In this document: in pieces, positions 55,126 to 64,000 of the stretch
Layout: every line of letters begins with the position of its first letter
Numbering within the stretch: the stretch's first letter is position 1
Origin: Liolophura sinensis
Taxonomy: Eukaryota > Mollusca > Polyplacophora > Chitonida > Chitonidae
NCBI RefSeq assembly: GCF_032854445.1
Contig: NC_088304.1
Coordinates: forward strand, 6,076,001-6,140,000
Direction: 5' to 3'
DNA length: 64,000 nt
Notes under the pieces: generated by a model
Databases searched by the model: none
Seen by the model: only the letters and a program-made list of their open reading frames with translations
What the model was told of the DNA's origin: nothing
Translations under genes and position numbers: made by a program

Positions 55126-58100
55126 CATCAACAAACGGTCAAATCCAAACCACCACACTTGTCAACATTTAAAACTAAAAATGTATACATAATCTCAAAC
55201 TTCTGAACACACACGCGATGAAAGCACTAAACAATTGGAATTGAACAAGTTAATAGATTCCTATAACTTTGTGCAAAATGTGATCTGAGATCAACTGTGT
55301 TTCAATAACACACCACAAAAATAACAACAGCTTATCACAAGTGCACGGTAAGTAGAAAAATAGTTATATGTACTGAAAACCTGTAAAAAAACCGTGTACT
55401 GACAACCACTTGACCCATGCCCATCTAAACCTTCACCTTGATCTTTATTTTAGCAATGTCCCCTTCTCTGAGATTTACTTTTTAACCACTGATGTTTCCT
55501 GTGAAACGAAGTCTTAATTTAAAAGCCGAATATAATAAACGGTATTTTTAAACCCAGACAGATGAGTTATAATCAAACTGTGCATACTTAGTACCACTAT
55601 CCCCCCAAATTTGCTTTTAATAACAATATACAGCATATTATTGTACACATATCTCAAGAATATTCAGAGGTGTAGAGTATTAACTGTTTAATCACTCACA
55701 ATCTAATTTCTGAAAATTTCTATCGAAAAGCAATCGCCAAATATGCAAAAACCTTTTCAAACTTAAAAGGTGGTTTCACAAACTAAATTAGTTTCACAGA
55801 TAATTTCATTGGACTTAATTACATATATCTCTTAATTTATAATCTGCATTATTTCCCTTCAAACGATTGTTGTGACGTTACCCTATTGTTAAGCTGTAGT
55901 TTCTTTTTAAGGAAGCTACAGATACTGTACATTCTTACTCTGGAATGTACAGTGCGACAGAGAACTTGGTGTACACAGACACGAAAATCAGCAATACCTG
56001 GTGAAATAAAGCCGTCTCTCACAGCGCCACCCCAATCATGTATAATACACCCATGCAAATTACGACCTTTGCCATGCAAGTGCCATAGCATGTTTACAGC
56101 GATGCTGACCTGTTCAACCAGCGAATGTGTTCAAAGATCAAAAAAACATCCACGCAGATATCCGACACAATTGAACCGGGCCGGCATGTATAACGCAACT
56201 AGTTATAAATTCACGGACGTGTTACATAAAGGACGGTAATAAACTTTTCAGTCCTGCAGATACATATAGTCCAAATTCGCTACAAAAAATAGGACAATTT
56301 TTGTCAAATGGTTACTCCCCTATCACTTGAGTTGTGTAGAAAGTCACGCGGGTAGATGGATATTGTTCTTGACTGTATCGTTTAAGAGGGAGAAAGCACT
56401 TAACAAAAGTACCGTTACTCGTACTTTCTCCATTACATAAAATACATAAATCGCACTTAAAAGCTGGTCACAGTTTTGAAATACAATTTGCTTGTCAGAG
56501 TCTATCATCCAATACTGGGCATTGTTCTACATCTAACTAAGCTCACAAGTTACATTATCTTCTGACAATTTTAATTTTTATACACCTATAGAGCTAATCT
56601 GCATTGAAGGAAGCCCCTAAAGGTAACCGCCTGGCTTTAAGTTTTTGGCACTTTGGCACTGAAGTATAACAGGTTTATTTATCAATTTGATACAGCTTTT
56701 CTTAATCTCTTGAAACAGATCCTTGAATATTGGATGTGTGAAATAGGCCTAGCAGCTGTATGATTAATTTTTGTTGTTATATAATGACAAACTACTCCGG
56801 AAAACTTTCAAACTCAGAGGTACATCTTTGTTGAAAAATTTCGAAAATGAAATTGAAGTTTCAGTTCAATGCGATAAACCACAAAGTACCCGGATGTATA
56901 GACTCATTGCGGCAACTGAATGCATGAGGAGTAGTTCTACGGACTGCGAGTTTTATATACTTCTCTTCATGACTGTTTAGCTAGAGGCCAGTATAGAGAG
57001 GCTACTATAGATCTGAATTTAGGGAGATCGGCTGGAAAATCAGATCTACTGTTTAACCGCTCTCTTCCATCTTATGGGTTCGTTCTGAAGTAAACTGTTT
57101 CCTGATACTAGTTGTTGACTTGGACAATGACGTCAGCTGGGGTCGACACATACACCATACTCCTTGCTGCGGATGTGCTGTTTGATGGCAAACGCCATCT
57201 GATTGGCGAATGAAGTCGTGGCCTCGACCTTTCCACCAAGGGGTTTAAAATAAGATTTTCTCCTCGAAATTTTTTTTTTCACCACGTCATTTTGTTTTTC
57301 TCTCCCAAACTTGTTTTTACCATAATGTCACTTTCACGGCTCCATAGAACCATCTTGTGCATACTTCTGTGCAACAGAATGAATGAATATAAAGAGATAA
57401 AGGTTGTGACAGAGTTTTCTAACACTGCTTCCTGCCTCACCCTTTCTGCTAAGTGACCATGGCGTTCTTCAAATCTGTACCTAATTTGGTAGTGGTGGCA
57501 ATGATGTCAAGCGATAGGATGGAGGACACATGCACGGTAAGAAGTATACGCATCCACAAATAGACAGACACTGTTTGAGCTCCTATGCGAATTTTTAAAT
57601 GATATGCACGGAGTAAGAGCAATGCATTTGTACTCACTTTATTTCATCTCGAATAAATATCACAACAATTTACTCACAATATGACTAACAATTAATCATA
57701 TTAATATATCTATAACATCCAACTTTACATCAAAGCACCGTGAAAAACGAAGAAAACCAAAACCCAAAACAACACAAAAACACACACGACACTTTACTTG
57801 TGTACATGTATACGCACTGCTACACGTCAACCACTTAAAAATTATTAAAAGCATAAATATAGAATATAAAATTTTTCTTTAGAAATGTGCTTTTTTCCCC
57901 ACCATAAATAATTTGTAATATAAATGGGTAAAGTCATATTTGGTTAACTCCGGTCATAAGGTAAGTCTATCTTAATCCCAAGTTATTATCAGGCTTTACT
58001 GCGCACTATACAAACCCAATTCACAAACAAACACATCGTAACACATTACTTCACAAAAACAACATTAAATCGCAATCGTAACCACAGTGCCATAAAAACA

Positions 58101-59220
58101 TTACCACAAGCAAACCCAGGTAGATATAAATCTAATACTTTGACTGACGACAGGGACGCCTAAAAATGCCATAAATGTATTGTCTGATTTTTCAAAAGTG
58201 AATGCATGTATATCATTGAGAAATAGTACTGTGACAAAAAATCAAATAGGTTGTTAATTTAACAAATGAGTAAACTTTGAAGGGGATAGAATACTTGAAT
58301 TTATTAACAGTGTTTCTAAAACGAATTTATATGATGTGGATGCCACAAACAACCTGAATTTGAAACTTTTTTTTCGCGACACTTTCTTTGTAATAAATGC
58401 TGGCGGCATAGTTCATGCTGGCCTTATTACGTCAGTTTTACGGCCATGTGTGTGGTTGACAGTCAGTTGCACATCTTACCACCCATGCAAAGTCTTGCTC
58501 CCTGGACCTCCAAATAGTAGTATCCTATGTCACTCGTATGATGCTTCCTTTACAGGGGAGACAACTGCTTAACAAGTACACAACGCATATTTCTGGCAAG
58601 GGTGCAATGTTGCTCATTTTATGTAAAACTATATACATAATTTTAAGCAAGCACCAAAAAAAGGTCAAAAAAAATGTTACAAACAAAATTTTCGTCATGT
58701 AAGCATGCCTTGGCTTAGCACTTTCATAATTAGCTCAAACATGGCACAAAACAATCGAAATATCATTTGAGCAGGTTAAAATCGTTCATATCACAGAGGT
58801 CATTAAAATACTATTATATAGTACATAAATGTTACCAATAGGTATAGAAAACATAAACCATTTGTACACGTTGTTCAAGTTGTAGGGTTAAGTACATATT
58901 TGTATTTCTAAAACACAAAATCATCATTTACTACCATCATACTTAATAAAAACAAATCACAATCAATGAACATCAAAGTTAATTTAAAAAAAAAAAACTC
59001 ACACAAGTAAGTAGATAAAATTCATCACTGAAATTATGGGGATGAAATCTTCCCTATGTTTTTTTTATTAACAATATGCTGATCAGTTTTAGAGCAATAA
59101 CACTTGATATTTACCTTTATCATTATCATCTGTTAAAATATACATACATGTATCTAAAATATACGTCTACATGAATCAACTACATGTAGCCCTGTGCGTA
59201 CGTGTCTGAACTCTGACCTT
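55126..59220. other. Intergenic DNA and 3' region of the CYP4-like gene
   Basis: No convincing gene. A minus stretch at 55980-56130 has kinase-like wording but is broken (see findings). The part closest to 59220 must include the 3' UTR of the P450 gene; its end is not defined. Confidence 0.5.
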
Positions 59221-62200
59221 TCACCTTGACCTGGGTTTGGCCTTGACCCAGATCCCATTCTTGCTCCTCATGACCAGTTCAATCACCTTTTCCACCTTGT
59301 GATTTGGATCAAGTTCCAAGTTAAACCTGAATACAAAGGGTAACATGGATAACATCCAAGTTTTACAGGTGTAAAATAAAAGATACTTAATTTTTCAACA
59401 CTGTTCATTATTCTTACACCTGGATTTTGTTTTGAAATTATTGGCATGAAACTTAAATTTTCACCATGTGTCCATTAAGGAGAGGAAACCAGACTGTGCT
59501 CGGTGGAAAACAGTAGCTAAGTGGAAACCAGGCTGAGCTCTGTGGAAACCAAGCAGCTCAGAGGAAACCATGCAGCTCTGTGGAAACCAAGCAGCTCAGT
59601 GGAAACCATGTAGCTCAGTGGAAACCATGTAGCTCAGTGGAAACCCAGTGGAAACCATGCAGCTCAGTGGAAACCATGTAGCTCAGTGAAAACCAAGCAG
59701 CTCAGTGGAAACCATGTAGCTCCATGGAAGCCAAGCGGCTCAGTGGAAACCATCTAGCTCCAAGGAAGCCAAGCATCTCATTGGAAACCCAGCAGCTCAG
59801 TGGAAACCATGTAGCTCAGTGGAAACCAAGCAGCTCTGTGGAAACCCAGTAGCTCAGTGGAAACCATGCAGCTCAGTGGAAACCAATCAGCTTAGTGCAA
59901 ACCAAGCAGCTCAGTGCAAACCAAGCAGCTCAGTGGAAACCAAACCAATTTTTCTTCAAAGCCATTTCACTTCGTACAGTGGCAGTATGCAATCAGTGTG
60001 TACTGACAAGGGGTAAACCATGTACAGTAACAACAGGCCCCGATGTCAAGCATTTATAGAACACCATGCTAATGACACCAGACCTGAGACTCTATCCAGG
60101 AACAGGGGCTACTGTGGCCGAGTGGCCATATCCAGTCACTGTATTCTTACAACAGGTCCCAACTCCAAGCATTTATAGTGCTGCCTCAGTGGAACACCAT
60201 GCTAAGGAAACCAGGCCTGAGGCTGTATCCAGGCACTGGGGGCCAATGTAGCCGAGCGCTCACCATCCAGCCACTGTATACTCACAACAGGTCCCAATGT
60301 CAAGCATTTATAGTGCTTCCTCAGTGGAACACCATGTTAATGACACCAGACCTGATGCCTTATCCAATCAGAGTATATGTACAGCAGGTCCAAATGTCAC
60401 GCATTTATAGTGCTGCCTCAGTGGAACACCATGCTAAGCACACCAGACCTAATGCCATATCCAGTTACTGTATACTTACAACAGGCCCCACTGACAAGCA
60501 TTTACATGTATAGTGCTGTCTCACTGGAACACCATGCCATACCCAGTCACCACATACTGACATATCAGGTTGACCTTGGGATAAACTATTATCCAGGGAG
60601 CCAATCCCACCAAGTACGCTAAGCACTGGCAAAGACTTCTGATTTTAAAGTCTAAGGTCTGACTTGATTAGGGATTGAACCACTTAACTAGTACATGGTT
60701 TAGCACAACATGTGTATCTCTCTCTTTCACTCTAACACTTGCGGCCTTTGTATAAGTGACGTACATGTGCCAGCAGGCTGAAGCTCACATACAGACTAAC
60801 CTACCTGTACAGGATCCGGGATATCACAACTTTGATTTCATGCATTGCAAAATTCTGGCCTATACAATTCCTGAAAAACAAAACTAAATCAGTCATTTCT
60901 TTTTTTACCAGCTTCTATTTAAAAGGGAAAAAGAAATTTAAAGCAGTATGGCCTTTATCTTGTGAATGTACATGTACAGACAGACAGACAGACAGACGCA
61001 CAAACAGGCAGACAGACAGATGCACAGACAGACAGACAAACACACAGACAGACAGACGCACAGGCAGGCAGACAGGTGCATAGGCAGACAGACAGATGCA
61101 CAGGCAGACGCACAGGCAGATGCACAGGCAGATGCACAGACAGATGCATAGACAGACAGACAGACAAACAGACAGACGCACAGACAGGCAGACAGACATG
61201 CACAGACAGACAGACGCATAGGCAAACAGACGCACAGGCAGGCAGACAGGAGCATAGGCAGACAGACAGACAGATGCATAGGCAGACAGACAGACGCACA
61301 GGCAGGCAGGCAGACAGACGCACATGCAGACGCACAGACAGACAGACAGACGCACAGGCAGACAGACAGACGCATAGGCAGACAGACAGACGCACAGGCA
61401 GGCAGACAGACAGACAGACGCACAGGCAGACAGGTGTGTGAAAGTTTATGAAGTCTACATTTATAATGGTAAGACTTTACTTATATAGTTGAATATTCTG
61501 AAAGAAAGAAATCCCTCTGTCCCTTAGCGAAGCCTACACATACATTTCTACATCATCTTGTTGACTCTGTCTTACTGATGAGTACCTTTAATACTCATTA
61601 TTATTATGAGGAAGTCACCATGGAGGTAACAAAGTTGACACCAATTTACACATTACGACATTATTAATGATCAAGGGATTAGCATGAGAGCACGGCGCAA
61701 TGACCCAGGAGTTTCTCCCCAATGCGGTCTCTGTGAATTCAAGTTCAACTCCTGCTGACTTCCTCTCTGGCTGTACGTGGGAAGGTCTTGCAGCAACCTG
61801 CAGATGGTCGTAGGTTTCCCCCGAGCTCTGCCCGGTTTCCTCTCACCATAATGCTTGTGACCTTCGTATAAGAGAAATATTCTTGGAATACGGTGTAAAA
61901 CACCAATCCAATAAATAAATAAATATTAATGATCATCCAAGAAACCAGCATATCAAATCTGAAAGCTCCATTGGAAATGGCCCTTGTCTTGATGACGTCA
62001 TCACAAAAGATTGCACTCATTATTAGTACAGACAGCTGTAGGTTGCCATGGAAATTACACATTTGTATTCAACATCTCCATGAATTTGGTTAGGAATGCT
62101 GTTTAATATCAAGAAAAATCTAACTGCTCAAAACCAAATAAGAAAATTTTTTTTTGCTTTAATGAGTTCAAATCTTCTAATCTAACCTTATTTGGTATCT

Positions 62201-64000
62201 GGATATTTATAAAATGTGGAACACAAAGGGAACAAATTAATCATTTCCATGAAAGCTCTAAGCTTGAAACATAACTATTTTTATTAAGAAACAAACTTTC
62301 AGATAAATTCTTACCTTGGCCCTGCAGAAAAGGGCACAAAAGCATAAGGATCCCGCTTTTCACAATTCTCCAAAGTGAACCTATCTGGCCTGTACTCCTG
62401 AAACAGAGTCAAACCACACTGGTTGGGTTGGTCAATTTGAGAGCCTCTCAGTTCACACATAATAATGCCTTCAGAAGAATGCCTTCAGAATATGCTGGAA
62501 TAAACACCTTCATGATTGCACGTTTGAAGTGTTTACACTATAAAAATACTGAAGGAATGATTCAACAGACAAACTCCAAAAGAAGATCAATTGTTAGGAC
62601 TTATTTAGTTATTTGTCTGCCAGCAACCTGCGGATGGTCGTGGGTTTTCCCCGGGCTCTGCCCAGTTTCCTCATACCATGCTGCTGGCCGCCATTGTATA
62701 AGTGAAATATTCTTGAGTACGGATAAATAAATTTAGTTATTTACTTGACACCTGTTTTATGCCGTACTCAAGAATATTTCACTTATACGACGGCGGCCAG
62801 CATTATGGTGGGAGAAAACCAGGCAAAGCCAAGTGCAAACCCACGACGATCTACATGTTGCTGACAGACCTTCCCATATTACAGGACCCAGGCTTATGAC
62901 ATTACCATACTGTTGTCCCAGATCAAAGGGTTATGGTGAATGTTGTAGATGACTACATTGATGAGGGTGTCTGGGGGTATTGTGTGCTTCCCCAGGGTCA
63001 AGGTTTGGGTGGTCTGACGCTGTACCATGGGAACGGGGCTGTGCAGACGCAGGGACTCCTTGATACACAGGTTCAGGTAGGTCAGCTTGGGCAGGTCCTC
63101 CCTGGTGGGTAAGAAAACACTTGACAGTGCTGTGGAGAACATTTGTTCATTTATACCTGGAATTTAACAGATAAATTGTACATGTACATTTATTCCTCGT
63201 TGTTCAGGTCTGTCATAGCTCATACCTGCCTGTTCATGCTTGTGATTGTTCATGTCTGTGACTGTTCATATCTGTGATTTTTCATGCACATGATTGTTCA
63301 TGCTGTGATTTTTCATGTCTGTGTTCATGCCTGTAACTGTTCATGCCAGTGTTTGTTCATGCTTGTGATTTTTCATGCCTGTGATTGTTCATGCCTATGA
63401 TTGTTCATATCTGTGATTTTTCATGTCTGTGGTTGTTCATGCTTGTGATTGTTCATGCCTGTGATTGTTCATGTCTATGACTGTTCATGCCAGTGATTGT
63501 TCATGCCTGTGATTGTTCATCTCTGTGATTTTTCATACCTGTGACTGCTCATATCATTGACTGCTCATGCCTGTGACTGCTCATATCAGTGACTGTTCAT
63601 GCCTGTGATAGTTCATATCAGTGACTGTTCATGCCAGTGACTGAACAAAACTATTAGAATCAAGACAACTATGGAACTTTGTTATGGACGAAATTGACCT
63701 CTTTCACAAAACTGTTTACTACTTAGGGATCACTTTTATTGTGTTTCTGAAGACCAAGAGCCAAACTATAGGGAGAAATTATTTTTTTAAACAAGCTATA
63801 AATTTAACACCACTTCATAACAACTCCTTCTGGCACCTTGTGTATATGGGTTTATGTATATTTTGGGTATTACATCGTACACCACAAGGTTTCAGTCATA
63901 CAGGGAAAAGGATGTATGAAGTCATGGCGATCATGAAAACTTTACCAGAGGATATCCTCAGATTCTCTCCCCTTAAGCACCTCATCCAGCTCTTCTTGTA
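59221..64000 (-). CDS. Cytochrome P450, CYP4-like, C-terminal five exons (5' part outside window)
   Basis: Exons in gene order are 64000-63946 (partial), 63101-62906, 62397-62315, 60870-60805 and 59326-59221. Phases close throughout and the last codon is TGA. The protein holds, in order, the helix J region '[17 protein letters not shown]', the K-helix ExxR in '[17 protein letters not shown]', the 'YRPDRF' meander motif and the haem-binding '[16 protein letters not shown]' with its thiolate Cys. 'LELDPNHK' and a basic C-terminus follow. These wordings are those of CYP4 enzymes, ER-membrane monooxygenases that usually hydroxylate fatty acids or related lipids at the omega end. The actual substrate is unknown. 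All catalytic signatures are intact. About two thirds of the usual 500 residues lie beyond the right edge. Introns hold minisatellites and SINEs. Confidence 0.92.
59465..59945. repeat. 19-20 bp minisatellite in the last CYP4-like intron
   Basis: About 25 copies of 'agctcagtggaaaccatg' and variants ('accaagc', 'acccagt'). Confidence 0.92.
60020..60560. repeat. About 110-130 bp tandem repeat, about five copies
   Basis: 'aagcatttatagtgctgcct' plus 'cagtggaacaccatgctaa' plus 'caccagacctga' recur at about 60050, 60165, 60300, 60400 and 60495 with indels. Confidence 0.85.
60978..61437. repeat. (CAGA)n/(CAGG)n tetranucleotide-rich array in a CYP4-like intron
   Basis: Dense 'cagacagacagacgcacagg'-type sequence. 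It keeps several frames open on both strands (Cys/Leu/Val-rich on minus, Gln/Thr/Asp-rich on plus), none of them genes. Confidence 0.95.
61674..61923 (+). mobile_element. SINE with shortened head in a CYP4-like intron
   Basis: It begins within the tRNA-like region ('gcgcaatgacccaggag') and ends with AAAT repeats. 'tattaatgatca' at 61662-61673 and 61924-61935 is a perfect 12-bp target duplication, so the head was lost at insertion. Confidence 0.93.
62615..62730 (+). mobile_element. 5'-truncated SINE in the 62398-62905 intron
   Basis: It starts at 'gtctgccagcaacctgcgga' and ends at 'gagtacggataaata'. 'atttagttattt' at 62603-62614 and 62731-62742 is a perfect 12-bp target duplication. Confidence 0.92.
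62750..62885 (-). mobile_element. SINE fragment, minus, tail-to-tail with the previous copy
   Basis: 'ccgtactcaagaatatttca' through 'gctgacagaccttcccat' is the SINE body on the minus strand, about 20 bp from the preceding SINE, within the same intron. Confidence 0.9.
63190..63645. repeat. 16-bp minisatellite in a CYP4-like intron
   Basis: About 28 copies of 'gtgattgttcatgcct' with substitutions. Confidence 0.92.

Noticed and set aside
55886-56239. 117-codon plus ORF
   Set aside because: Composition is not protein-like and it lies opposite the kinase-like minus stretch; no domain is recognised.
58336-58572. 78-codon plus ORF
   Set aside because: No motif; it lies in the 3' flank of the minus-strand P450 gene.
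60915-61441. Cys-rich and Asp/Gln-rich ORFs
   Set aside because: A CAGA/CAGG simple repeat inside an intron, with frames open on both strands.

Overview
The window looks like a repeat-rich lophotrochozoan genome, most probably a mollusc (bivalve or gastropod). The reasons are spliced genes with canonical GT/AG introns, an LRR/TIR (Toll-like) relic, a CYP4-type P450, a small secreted VWC-domain protein, and many copies of a tRNA-headed SINE whose 3' body carries a motif of the type 'gtataagtgaaatattcttg ... acggcgtaaaacacc' that I associate with mollusc genomes. The species cannot be fixed from sequence alone.

Layout. 1-900: N-terminal part of a PHYHIP-like gene (copy A, minus) running off the left edge, with its 5' UTR intron and promoter block. 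892-2902: a rearranged Ty3/gypsy-type LTR element lying inside a long (TA)n tract. 3384-7263: a complete Harbinger DNA transposon with a transposase (+) and a spliced accessory gene (-), itself hosting a fold-back MITE. 7416-8870: a non-LTR retrotransposon 3' end and a broken SGNH-like hydrolase ORF. 9665-19360: two units of a segmental duplication, each with one intact PHYHIP-like gene (copies B and C, minus), separated by a 48-bp minisatellite. 21095-24855: a 56-bp satellite with 224-bp higher-order structure. 25490-29906: SINEs and anonymous DNA. 30301-32650: a 50-bp minisatellite.

32847-about 37200 (minus): an uncharacterised gene with eight coding exons encoding 224 residues. All exon phases close, and its first exon sits beside a cluster of CRE-type octamers. 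37841-41017: SINEs, a TTAA-bounded MITE-like element and a perfect hairpin. 42793-43842: a decayed Toll-like receptor keeping a good TIR domain. 47142-52420 (+): a three-exon gene for a 103-residue secreted single-VWC protein, whose first intron is almost entirely a 36-bp minisatellite. 53044-54880: three copies of a mariner-type MITE, one in a three-level nested insertion. 59221-64000 (minus): the C-terminal five exons of a CYP4-like cytochrome P450, with introns filled by different repeats.

The genes do not form an operon or pathway. The coherent themes are local gene duplication (PHYHIP-like), heavy transposon nesting whose order can be read, and an unusual concentration of unrelated minisatellites. 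These minisatellites create long but meaningless open frames. I did not find a convincing wholly new system. The best leads are the PHYHIP-like cluster with its conserved promoter block, the uncharacterised gene with its CRE cluster, and the LTR-sharing retroelement.
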